Below, piece by piece: positions 10,726 through 19,280 of a DNA stretch of 64,000 nt. Below the pieces are notes generated by a model. It was not told the DNA's origin. It searched no databases and worked only from the letters and a program-made list of their open reading frames with translations. Both the position numbers and the translations under genes were made by a program. The stretch is taken from contig OX424555.1 of assembly GCA_949152475.1 (NCBI GenBank), forward strand, positions 10,434,868 through 10,498,867, given 5' to 3'. This DNA comes from Terebella lapidaria (taxonomy: Eukaryota; Annelida; Polychaeta; Terebellida; Terebellidae). Within the stretch, counting starts at the first letter, position 1. Every line of letters starts with the position of its first letter.

Positions 10726-13302
10726 ATGGCATTGGCCCCGGGAGCCTCCCGCGGTGAGCCACTCGACCCTACGGATGATGAAGTGACGATCAATCCGAAT
10801 CCAGCCTTCCGACCTTCCGGCCCTCGCTCAGTTGCCATGAGCGATACAGTTCCACTGTCGCAGGAGCAACAACCGTCCGGCCTTTTCGATTCCATTGGCG
10901 ACCATTCGTCCCTGAGATCGTTTTCGCCGCCTACCGACCTGGTGCAGGAGTTCCTAGACGAAGACCCGCTCGCGCCGTCACATACAGTAAGTGACATTCT
11001 GCGTGCGCACGCTAGAGCGTACTCGGCCACGCCGGCTAGAGCGACCCAGAAAAGTGACTTTGCCGACAGAGACTATACGCGCTCACGTCAAAGAGCGAGC
11101 GTAGATCGTGATATCGACCCAGAACAATTAGCAGTGAACGTTCGGCCGGTGACCATAGACACGTCAATGGTTACGCACCCACCAAGTAACTATCGGATAC
11201 GACAGTGGGTTTGTCAGTCTGACAATGTTCCAGAATCGACCCCGCCGAACGCTTATTCGGCCAATCGACCCCTGGCGCCGTCCATGACGCCGAGACAACA
11301 CGACCCCGCGCCAGAAATGTACTTACGCATACCGACCGAGCCTACGGTGGTAGAGTACACACGACCCAGCCAGACGGGAGCGACATCCGAAGACATCCTG
11401 GCGACGACCGCTACCCGGATCGCGACGCCGCTACGACAACAACGACCCAGCGACACAATGGCGGAATCTCGCGCCACCATGCGACAAGCGCGACCCCGAC
11501 AAGCACCCTCGACATCAAGTCGCCGACCCTGCGACCCCGACACGCCGACTTCCGAGACACGCGCTCCCGCGCCGACCACGCACCGACCATCGCCGACTAC
11601 CGGAGAACAACCGCGCTTCGATCCGTCGCAAGATCAAGTTGTGTCTGCTCCGGCAGAAAGTGTTGTGCCAATGATCGGACCTCCGATCTCACAATCAGTC
11701 GGAAACACCAACGGATATGGTGTACCGCCAGTCGGATACCCTGGCGCAACAAGCGGTGTTCCAAATGGAGTAGCTGTCGGATACTATTCACCGCATGTCG
11801 GCTACGCGAACCCACCGCCTGGATATGGTGGCGTTCCCAGCGTGATAGCTGACACCGGCTATCATGGTGCACAACCCGGATTAGTGTACCATGGTGTATG
11901 CCCAGATGGATCGGTATACCGATATCCACCACCGGCTGTATTCCCACCCTCAGTCGGGATACCATGGGTGACGCCTCCATACAGTCAACCGGCCCCCGCT
12001 GCACAAGCACCACACGACCCCAGTCACACGACGGCACCACCCGCCGCATCGCTCGCCGTCTCCGTGACGACAGCACCGACCGCCCCCGCTAACGCGACCC
12101 CGAACGACCCAGATACGACGGCTCCGGCGACTTCGGCTGTTCCGACTCCGACGGCCACTGCAGCGACTACACCAGTTGCGGTGAGTGTTGACACGCCCAC
12201 GCCACAGAGACTCACGTCTGAGCCCCAAACGTTGGCTATGGCTAAAATGGCTCAATGGCGTGCGACCTTCAAGGAGGGCAATCTCACTCAATACATTCGG
12301 AGTTTTGAACAGTTCACTGCGGCTTTCACTTACACCGACCTCAACAAGACGACGACCTTCCGGAGCACGCTACGCGGCCGCGCTGAAGCGCTAGCTCTAA
12401 ATATCCCGGTCGCAACTCCCTGGGGAGAGTTCCGTCGCCAACTCCTAGAGGGCTGGGAACCCGAGCCCCGTCGACAGTCGAAACGGGACAATTTCCCGTT
12501 CCTCAAGCGGGAACGAAAAGAGGACGCGGAACACTACATGGAGCGACTCCAGGCCCTGGCGGAGCAAGTGTTCGATGACGTTACGCCAACGTCGCGGCAA
12601 CGAACTGTAATTGCACAATTCGTGAACGGCCAACCCGACCCCATTGCCGATAAACTGTGTGCTCTCACTTTTAACAGTTACAGTGAGGCACTGACGGCCG
12701 TTCTCAAGGTAGAGAGTCGTCAACAGAGGACAGCCAGAGATCGACATCGAGGCACACGACGTGCTGACATTTCCGCAAGCGGATACGCGGAAGACGACCC
12801 TGTCAATGAAGAACTGTCCTGTGCCATGGGACAAGTCACTCAGGGGGAAACACTAACCCCAGAGCAAATTGCGGCCTACTACGACCCCGCGGACAGTGAC
12901 ACTACCGGCCTACAAGGTTGCGACGAACACTCAGTGCCAACCAGCTCACGCGAGTGGGTGGCTGAAGCCTTCCAGTGCGTCCTTAGTGACGAGAATGGAC
13001 TGTGCGAGGAAACGGCTATCTTCTCTGTCCTACGAACAACGGCCCCGATGAAAGGTGATCGACCCCCGCAACACGGACGACCCATGGTTTGCTTCTTTTG
13101 CAAGAAGCCCGGCCATCGCTGGATGCGGTGCTTTCGGCTTAAGGATGTGCTAGTACGTAACGGCATGAAACCGCTAGCATTTCGGCCCAATGGTCCCGGT
13201 ACTGACAGAAGGACAGCTCAAGTGTTGTCAGTACCTAACCAAACCGGTAACCAAACTAAACCGGCCCCACCAACACCTCCGACCCCGTCGTCAAACCAGT
13301 AG
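10726..13302 (+). CDS. gag: Gag polyprotein with zinc knuckle (858 codons)
   Basis: Gag is the structural polyprotein that forms the retrotransposon particle and packages its RNA. The first ATG in this frame is at 10726, 64 bases after the LTR; a TTG just upstream is not a likely start. Residues 1 to about 310 are Pro/Thr/Arg-rich and disordered. Residues about 325-420 are a low-complexity Gly/Tyr/Pro/Val segment with repeated GY pairs. A capsid-like helical domain of the retrotransposon Gag type follows at about 505-665, and a single CX2CX4HX4C zinc knuckle lies at residues 789-802. It is long for a Gypsy Gag because of the disordered N-terminal half. It ends at TAG 13300-13302. The pol frame is one base back and overlaps by 43 bases (13260-13302), so a -1 frameshift is the simplest route to Gag-Pol. 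Confidence 0.9.
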   Translation: MALAPGASRGEPLDPTDDEVTINPNPAFRPSGPRSVAMSDTVPLSQEQQPSGLFDSIGDHSSLRSFSPPTDLVQEFLDEDPLAPSHTVSDILRAHARAYSATPARATQKSDFADRDYTRSRQRASVDRDIDPEQLAVNVRPVTIDTSMVTHPPSNYRIRQWVCQSDNVPESTPPNAYSANRPLAPSMTPRQHDPAPEMYLRIPTEPTVVEYTRPSQTGATSEDILATTATRIATPLRQQRPSDTMAESRATMRQARPRQAPSTSSRRPCDPDTPTSETRAPAPTTHRPSPTTGEQPRFDPSQDQVVSAPAESVVPMIGPPISQSVGNTNGYGVPPVGYPGATSGVPNGVAVGYYSPHVGYANPPPGYGGVPSVIADTGYHGAQPGLVYHGVCPDGSVYRYPPPAVFPPSVGIPWVTPPYSQPAPAAQAPHDPSHTTAPPAASLAVSVTTAPTAPANATPNDPDTTAPATSAVPTPTATAATTPVAVSVDTPTPQRLTSEPQTLAMAKMAQWRATFKEGNLTQYIRSFEQFTAAFTYTDLNKTTTFRSTLRGRAEALALNIPVATPWGEFRRQLLEGWEPEPRRQSKRDNFPFLKRERKEDAEHYMERLQALAEQVFDDVTPTSRQRTVIAQFVNGQPDPIADKLCALTFNSYSEALTAVLKVESRQQRTARDRHRGTRRADISASGYAEDDPVNEELSCAMGQVTQGETLTPEQIAAYYDPADSDTTGLQGCDEHSVPTSSREWVAEAFQCVLSDENGLCEETAIFSVLRTTAPMKGDRPPQHGRPMVCFFCKKPGHRWMRCFRLKDVLVRNGMKPLAFRPNGPGTDRRTAQVLSVPNQTGNQTKPAPPTPPTPSSNQ

Positions 13303-14144
13303 GGGAAGGTGCTGAGGAGCAAGGACCTTCCAGACAACAGGACAACGTTCCCCGCTCCACATATGCGGTTGTCACGACTACTGTACCGGTAACGACACCA
13401 ATAACGACCCCGCAGCCGGCCCAGCCCACACCTCAGCTCCTTGAAGGGGTGTGTACCAAATGTCAAGCTCCGACCCCGAAATCGGCCTCTTTTCATGAAG
13501 GGGTGTCCGCACCGCGGCCACAGCGACCACCACGTGGAAACCGTCGTCCTGAAGGGGTGTCACCCCCGACCGCCAACGGCACCGGAACGGACAGCATGTC
13601 CGAGATTGAGTGGATCTCCGACGACGGAGGATTCTACGCCTTTCCGAGTGGACCGGAATCCAAACTGCCGCCTTTTCACACACTCTTCCGGCCACCGCTA
13701 GACGACCCCGAAATCCCGGCTGTCATCAACAACTCCAGCGCCACCAATCACAAATGCTGGAAGTTGCCGGTACACGTCGGAAACAAGACGATAAAGGCTG
13801 TACTCGACTCCGGAGCGCAGATCTCCCTGCTCCGACGCGATCAGCTACGTCACGTCCCCGCTGACCAGCGACATTTGCGGTCTACTTCGGCTATTATTCG
13901 TGACGTCACCGGACAGTCAAGCCCGATCGATGGACTGATCGACCTCTCAATACAGGTCGGAACCAACCATATGGTCGTAACCTTTTGTGTGGCTGACATA
14001 CATGACGACATGATTCTCGGCATGAACTTTTTTCGGCAAGCTCACGCTGTAGTGAATTACGGTGAAGGGACGATACAGGTACACAAAGAGATCCTGTTCG
14101 CACATAAAGACATTGAGGCCAATGTTGTCAGAATGGCCGTGTGA
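13260..14144 (+). CDS. pol: Pol part 1: linker and aspartic protease, ends at UGA
   Basis: This frame is open from 13260, just after an in-frame TAA at 13257-13259, and overlaps the end of gag. The first part is a Pro/Thr-rich linker. The retropepsin active site appears as LDSGAQISLL with the Asp codon at 13806, and a later ILGMNF word matches the usual second protease motif (IxGxDx/ILGxxF). Retropepsin cleaves the Gag-Pol polyprotein as a dimer. No early ATG is available, so the protein must come from frameshifting. The frame stops at TGA 14142-14144. Beyond it the same frame continues directly with sequence typical of the protease-RT linker, so this stop divides one pol frame and does not end it by a change of phase. 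Confidence 0.85.
   Translation, partial: TGPTNTSDPVVKPVGEGAEEQGPSRQQDNVPRSTYAVVTTTVPVTTPITTPQPAQPTPQLLEGVCTKCQAPTPKSASFHEGVSAPRPQRPPRGNRRPEGVSPPTANGTGTDSMSEIEWISDDGGFYAFPSGPESKLPPFHTLFRPPLDDPEIPAVINNSSATNHKCWKLPVHVGNKTIKAVLDSGAQISLLRRDQLRHVPADQRHLRSTSAIIRDVTGQSSPIDGLIDLSIQVGTNHMVVTFCVADIHDDMILGMNFFRQAHAVVNYGEGTIQVHKEILFAHKDIEANVVRMAV
14142..14144 (+). promoter_or_regulatory. In-frame UGA-C between protease and RT
   Basis: The codons around it read GTG TGA CGA. It is the first of three UGA-C codons in the pol frame, located at the protease-RT boundary. UGA followed by C is the leakiest stop context known in eukaryotes. It may be a programmed readthrough site or a CGA to TGA mutation. Confidence 0.5.
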
Positions 14145-15923
14145 CGAGCTGTCACCGTCCCCGCACGCAGCGAAGCAATAGTGGAGCTGGTCCCGACTTC
14201 CCGAGTTCGAGTTCGACAACACCCGAGGATAGTCCAGCCACTTACGACCTTTCCCGAGGAAACCGACCTCATCATGGGGAGAACACTTACGACCCTGAAT
14301 CGGCAGTGCGTAAAGGTGTCGGTAGTCAATCCAGCAGATACCGGCATTACGCTCACCCGTTCCGACCCTGTCGCCATAGCAAGCCCTGTCGAAAGTGTCG
14401 TCGGAGCTCTGCCACGACCCGGAGAGGAGCCCGACCCGGCCACGGTAGACGCCAGTCATTACCGCGACCTACCGCCACATCTACAAGAAATGGTGGATCG
14501 CGCCGGACTAGCGCCGGAACAACATCGGCGTTGCGCCAACCTGGTTCACCAATACCAGGACACATTCATGCACCCAGACGGCCAACTGGGACGGACCCAA
14601 GTCGTCCAGCATAGAATCGACACCGGCAACTCGGCCCCGATTCGACACCGACAGCGACGCGTCCCTCAGGCGCAGCAAAGCATCATCGACGAGGAGATCG
14701 ACAAGATGCTCCGCTTGGGGTGTATTGAGCCGTCAGATTCGCCCTGGAGCGCACAGGTAGTGCTCGTGCGGAAGAAGAACGGACAAGTACGCTTCTGTGT
14801 CGACTATCGGCTCCTGAATGACGTCACCCGCAAGGACTCGTATCCCTTGCCCAACATTCAGGACACTCATGACGCCCTGGCAGGCGCCAACTACTTCTCG
14901 GCCCTAGACCTGGCCTCCGGCTACTGGCAGGTCGAAGTCGACCCCAGCGATAGACCCAAGACTGCCTTCGCCACAAGGAAGGGACTCTATCAGTTTAAGG
15001 TCATGCCATTCGGCCTTAGCAACGCCCCGGCAACCTTCGAACGGCTTATGGAGACCATACTCCGTGGTTACTTGTGGACCCGGTGTATGTGCTATCTCGA
15101 CGACGTGATAGCTTACGTCAGAACATTCGATCAGGCACTCGCAAACCTGGAAGCGGTCCTGGATCGGATCAGATCGGCAGGCCTGAAACTACAGCCCAAG
15201 AAGTGTGAGTTGTTCCAACGGGAAATCTTGTACTTAGGGTTCATAGTGAGCGGCCAAGGAATCCGAGTCGACCCCAACAAAGTCAAAGCCATCAGAGAAT
15301 GGCCGACCCCGTGCGAGATCACCGACGTCAGGGCTTTCCTTGGTTTCGCCAACTACCACAGGCGATTCATCAAGGACTACGCTGAGATCGCTGAACCTCT
15401 CGTAGCGCTTACCCGAGGTGAATGCCACTTCACTTGGGGACCGGCCCAGCGACGAGCTTTCCAGCGACTCCGCGACGCCCTCATCAAGGCGCCCAAGCTC
15501 GCTCATCCGACCCAGAATCCGGAGGACTACTTCGTCCTCGACACGGATGCAAGCGGCTTTGCTGTGGGAGGAGCCCTCTCACAAAGGGTTAACGGGAAGG
15601 AGATCCCCATCGGGTTCGCCAGTAAAACCCTGTCCCGGACCCAGCGGAACTATTGCACCACCTATCGGGAACTACTGGCAGTAGTTGAGATGGTGCAACA
15701 CTATCGGCACTACCTCTGGGGTAGGAAATTCCTCCTCCGAACCGACCATAGCTCGCTAAGGTGGCTGAAAAACTACAGCGACGCCGACGGCATGCTCGCT
15801 AGGTGGCTCGCCAAGCTACAGCAGTATGACTTTCGGATAGAGCATCGACCCGGAAAACTACACGGTAACGCCGACGGCTTGTCACAGTGCCACAGTTGCA
15901 AACACCAAGACTGTCCCGGATGA
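14145..15923 (+). CDS. pol: Pol part 2: reverse transcriptase and RNase H, ends at UGA
   Basis: The segment has the same phase as the protease part, immediately after its UGA. RT signatures follow in order: a FCVDYRLLN-type palm motif near 14800, SALDLASGYWQV near 14900, MPFGLSNAPATF near 15005, the catalytic YLDD at 15093-15104 and LGF near 15235. A Ty3-type RNase H follows, with DTDASG near 15540, a conserved Glu in YRELLA near 15665, RTDHSSL near 15740 and HGNADGLS near 15862. These enzymes copy element RNA into DNA and degrade the RNA strand. The last codons are a Cys/His-rich tail, then TGA 15921-15923. Beyond it the same frame stays open into integrase. Catalytic residues look intact. 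Confidence 0.93.
   Translation, partial: RAVTVPARSEAIVELVPTSRVRVRQHPRIVQPLTTFPEETDLIMGRTLTTLNRQCVKVSVVNPADTGITLTRSDPVAIASPVESVVGALPRPGEEPDPATVDASHYRDLPPHLQEMVDRAGLAPEQHRRCANLVHQYQDTFMHPDGQLGRTQVVQHRIDTGNSAPIRHRQRRVPQAQQSIIDEEIDKMLRLGCIEPSDSPWSAQVVLVRKKNGQVRFCVDYRLLNDVTRKDSYPLPNIQDTHDALAGANYFSALDLASGYWQVEVDPSDRPKTAFATRKGLYQFKVMPFGLSNAPATFERLMETILRGYLWTRCMCYLDDVIAYVRTFDQALANLEAVLDRIRSAGLKLQPKKCELFQREILYLGFIVSGQGIRVDPNKVKAIREWPTPCEITDVRAFLGFANYHRRFIKDYAEIAEPLVALTRGECHFTWGPAQRRAFQRLRDALIKAPKLAHPTQNPEDYFVLDTDASGFAVGGALSQRVNGKEIPIGFASKTLSRTQRNYCTTYRELLAVVEMVQHYRHYLWGRKFLLRTDHSSLRWLKNYSDADGMLARWLAKLQQYDFRIEHRPGKLHGNADGLSQCHSCKHQDCPG
15921..15923 (+). promoter_or_regulatory. In-frame UGA-C between RNase H and integrase
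   Basis: The codons read GGA TGA CTC. UGA followed by CU is the core of known cellular readthrough motifs (UGA CUA). It lies between the last RNase H motif and the integrase linker. Confidence 0.5.
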
Positions 15924-17465
15924 CTCGTCACACCTCCGACCGACCCAGAAACAAGTTCCGGAGAACTTCCAGTTCGTCGGATAACTGTTGTTCCGACCCA
16001 GACAAGGGCAGACCTCCTGGACAGTGATTCGATAACATCACCGGTCTTGCCCCAGCTAGTTTCGGCACGCCAAGTTGTTCGAGTCCGTGCTTTGGACGCC
16101 ACACTTGATGGACAAAAGTGGCTTTCGGACTATTCGACCCAGGACATTGTCGCGGCACAGCAAGCCGACCCCAGCGTCGGAAAAGTGCGGCAATGGATAC
16201 TAGCCGGCACCAAGCCTGACTCGCGAGAAGTCGCCCGCCAAGGAGAGGAAGTAAAGACACTTGTTTCTCGCTGGAACCTCCTGGCGCTACAAGATGGAGT
16301 GCTGGTTCGACATATAAAACCCGACCCTGCTGGACGGCCCGTGGTGCAAACCGTGCTACCCGTAGCACTCAGGACACAAGTTCTGCACCAACTACACGAC
16401 CTCAAGATTGTCGGACATCTCGGCATACAGCGTACCATCGAGAGAGTCAGGCGCCGATTCTACTGGCCCGGCTTGGCGCTGGACGTCGCCCGCTGGTGTG
16501 CCCGCTGCCCGCAATGTGTGACCCGCAAGGGTAAACCGGCCCCAAAAAGATCGCCCCTGACACAGCTACCGACAGGAGCGCCGTTCGACAGAATAGCGAT
16601 GGACATCCTCGACACCCACAAGGTCACGGGAAGAGGCTATCGGTATATACTAGTCGTGTCGGACTACTTTACGAAGTACACTGACGCTTTTCCGCTACGG
16701 CGACATACGGCCAAAAATGTTGCCGACACCCTGGTGAATCGGTGGATAGTCTACCACGGTGTCCCCAAAGCGGTCCATAGCGACCAAGGTACTGAGTTTG
16801 AGTCGTCCCTGTTCCGGCATGTTGTGCGTCTACTGGGCGCTAAGAAGATTCGTACGACCCCATACCGACCCCAGAGCGACGGCCAGGTTGAGCGATTCAA
16901 CAGGACATTGCTCAACATGCTGAGTGCGTTCGTCAGCGATCGTGCAAACGATTGGGACTTGCACCTGCCATATGTGTTAATGGCCTATCGAACCTCAGTA
17001 CACTCGTCCACGGGATGCACCCCGCATCTGATGGTGTATGGACACGAGTGTAACTTGCCAGTCGACCTCATGTTTCCGACCTACGACCCTGAGCCACTAC
17101 CTCCGTGTGGTCCGGAGTATGTGGAGTATTTGCGGCAAGCCATCAGAACGGCCCACGGTTTCGCCCAAGACCATCTCGAGAAAGCGGCAATTCGGCAAAA
17201 GATGGGTTATGACGCCCACGCGAAACCACGACCCCAGTTTCAACCAGGCGAACTGGTCCGGTATTATTATCTGCCACTCACGCAGAATAATAAGTTCGCT
17301 CGGCCCTGGACTGGTCCCTGGAGGATCATCGACCGTGTAACCGAGGTGGATTACCGAATCGCCCTGGTTTCCAACCCTCGGAACACTCGTGTTGTTCATC
17401 TGGATGTGCTCAAGCCATACGAAGGTGACAACCAAGCGGCCCACATCTACTCCGACCCTGTATGA
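15924..17465 (+). CDS. pol: Pol part 3: integrase, ends at UGA
   Basis: This part continues in the same phase after the second UGA. After a Pro-rich linker an HHCC zinc-binding domain lies at about 16380-16525, with HDLKIVGH followed by CARCPQC. The catalytic core shows MDIL (first Asp, about 16600), HSDQGTEF (second Asp, about 16780) and GQVERFNR (Glu, about 16885). Towards the end GPWRI and VVHLDVLKPY fit the GPY/F module. Integrase inserts the cDNA into chromosomes; no chromodomain is visible. The frame meets TGA 17463-17465 just past the GPY/F module, but then stays open for another 122 codons. All expected catalytic residues appear present. Confidence 0.93.
   Translation, partial: LVTPPTDPETSSGELPVRRITVVPTQTRADLLDSDSITSPVLPQLVSARQVVRVRALDATLDGQKWLSDYSTQDIVAAQQADPSVGKVRQWILAGTKPDSREVARQGEEVKTLVSRWNLLALQDGVLVRHIKPDPAGRPVVQTVLPVALRTQVLHQLHDLKIVGHLGIQRTIERVRRRFYWPGLALDVARWCARCPQCVTRKGKPAPKRSPLTQLPTGAPFDRIAMDILDTHKVTGRGYRYILVVSDYFTKYTDAFPLRRHTAKNVADTLVNRWIVYHGVPKAVHSDQGTEFESSLFRHVVRLLGAKKIRTTPYRPQSDGQVERFNRTLLNMLSAFVSDRANDWDLHLPYVLMAYRTSVHSSTGCTPHLMVYGHECNLPVDLMFPTYDPEPLPPCGPEYVEYLRQAIRTAHGFAQDHLEKAAIRQKMGYDAHAKPRPQFQPGELVRYYYLPLTQNNKFARPWTGPWRIIDRVTEVDYRIALVSNPRNTRVVHLDVLKPYEGDNQAAHIYSDPV
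17463..17465 (+). promoter_or_regulatory. In-frame UGA-C between integrase and basic tail
   Basis: The codons read GTA TGA CCC. It lies directly after the integrase GPY/F module; the same frame then runs on for 122 codons to a UAA. Confidence 0.45.
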
Positions 17466-17834
17466 CCCACGTCGTCGTCAAGCAAGTCCGACCCAGAACA
17501 GTCACCCGACCCCATGGGACTTCTCAAGGAGTTCTATTACCCTTGGGAGGTAACAGTCCAAGATCGGCATACTGATTCAGACCAAACAGCAGAGTCTGAT
17601 TCGCAAACGACCCCGGATCGTCAATCGCGATCTCCGACTTCATCCGGCTCAAGTCGACATCGGCAACGGAAAAGATCACACAGATCGAGTTCCGACACTC
17701 CAAAACCGGCACGCAAGACACGCAGGCAAAAGCCTGTGGTATCTTCCGACCCTGAGACAAGCGAGGCTACGCCCCCGCCTGCACGACCACGTCGACCCAG
17801 ACGCAATGCACGCAAACCGGCCCGATATAGATAA
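17466..17834 (+). CDS. Pol part 4: basic Ser/Arg-rich tail in frame with integrase
   Basis: These 122 codons follow the third UGA in the same phase and end at TAA 17832-17834. The composition is strongly Arg, Ser, Pro and Lys, with runs such as RSRSPTSSGSSRHRQRKRS and ARKTRRQK. It could act as a nuclear localisation or chromatin-binding extension of integrase if the UGA is read through. Alternatively a start at ATG 17514 would give a free 106-residue basic protein. The first seven bases of that frame context offer no strong Kozak signal. The function is inference; the open frame and composition are seen directly. Confidence 0.55.
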   Translation, partial: PTSSSSKSDPEQSPDPMGLLKEFYYPWEVTVQDRHTDSDQTAESDSQTTPDRQSRSPTSSGSSRHRQRKRSHRSSSDTPKPARKTRRQKPVVSSDPETSEATPPPARPRRPRRNARKPARYR

Positions 17835-19280
17835 CCCCGGCCCTGTTATCTGATTGATATCATTGATGATGAATTATGCATGTCTAATGGACTATGATAT
17901 CATGTCTTTCCCCATAATAATATACTATATTACAATAACAATATATGCATTTAATATGTACAAGATGTCAGTGAGGCAAACTCGTTATATACACACTAGA
18001 TATGATATTATAATTATGATGCTGGTGAAAAATTGGTTGCATTATGATATGTGTTTCGACCCCGTATAACATGTACCATTGATCAAGGCGTATGTTACGC
18101 AATGACTAAGATTATCATGTAAAGCTTCCATCCATGTGCCAGCCGAAGAGGATAAAAACCAGTCACACCGTGAGTAAGGCCACTTAGTTGTCGAAGAGGT
18201 GATAGTGTGATTCGTTCTGGAGTATGCGTCGACAGAGCCTCTACTCACTCCATGTAATATTCGGAGGAACGGCCCAGTGGTACGTGAACCAGTCACTACA
18301 TAGCTATCATGCCAAGATGCGGCCTGTCATCAAATTCATCACCCAAAATATTCAAAGCGCCGCGGTGTGACCGACCCAGATCATTGCAATTTCGACCCCT
18401 ACAATAATTGCGGCCCCGTCGTCCTGCGAACTGGCTGAAAATGAATGGAACGATGTCCGCCCCTGTGAGTGATTGATATTCATATCTCAGCCTTTAATAA
18501 CTGTGTGTCGTCTGTGAAACAGCAACTCGACCCCGTAGTTTATTGTGCGCTAATTTGTGGGAGAAGGAACGATAAACTGATAAGTTCACAAGGCACGCAC
18601 GAGCGCTAATAAACACTTTAGCTGTTTACAGCACCTACATGAAATCGCCCCTGATAAAAACAATAGTGAGTCGTCGGGCAAAAAGAGCCCAGTAATTCGA
18701 ACAGTCGACAAGTATAAATAGACAATGATTCGGAACGAGTTATCCAGGGGACGGCAGATGGACATACGGAAATCTGGACAGTGTGAGGACACCCCTACTG
18801 TCGTAATGGACTGACCCAAGAGGTCAGAGAAGGATCGCTCCGCGTTTCCTTGACGACGGCCCCGCCTTGCTGTGTGTACGCTTGGAACAATGATACATAG
18901 CGTAAAGACGTTTTCTATACAGATAGAGAGCGCCCCCCGGCCCAGTTCTAAGAATCGAGATGCTGTCAGCATCTTTGTGTACGGCATTGAAGATTAGCGG
19001 CAATCAGGTCACTTGTGCCTGAGACTTTGAAGGAGAAAGACGGACTTGAAGTTTCGGCTATTGAGATACAGACTATTGTTCTAAAAACTGTGCTAATCGA
19101 ACAATAATTATCGGCCTATAAACTGTGATATTATTGAAATCCTGGTCACAAGACTTTGGAGTTAATTCGGCTTGGATTATCGGCATTTGAACTAGGCTGG
19201 TTTTGAAGAAATCCAGACTTTGTTACAACCAGCCTAGTCAGTACTTGGGAAGTACTTCGGCTTGATTTCGGCCCGTCAGC
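17835..19280 (+). other. Noncoding internal region between pol and ORF3
   Basis: About 1.45 kb without a supported coding frame. AT-rich at first (17840-18060), then mixed. It still carries the CGRCCC hexamer on the plus strand, including three within 18370-18420. A pyrimidine-led acceptor-like TTTTCTATACAG lies at about 18911-18922 and could serve a spliced ORF3 mRNA; a donor-like GCGGTGAGC lies at 10751 near the gag start. A minus-strand open frame at 18586-18987 has no recognisable features. Confidence 0.5.

Noticed and set aside
11253..12076. Minus-strand frames opposite gag, pol and ORF3
   Set aside because: They are long only because the element is GC-rich and poor in stop trinucleotides; composition is Arg/Gly/Val-rich shadow, with no motifs.
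14353..14614. Alternative plus-strand frame over the start of RT
   Set aside because: Arg/Thr/Pro-rich shadow of the pol frame in hexamer-rich sequence, without domains.
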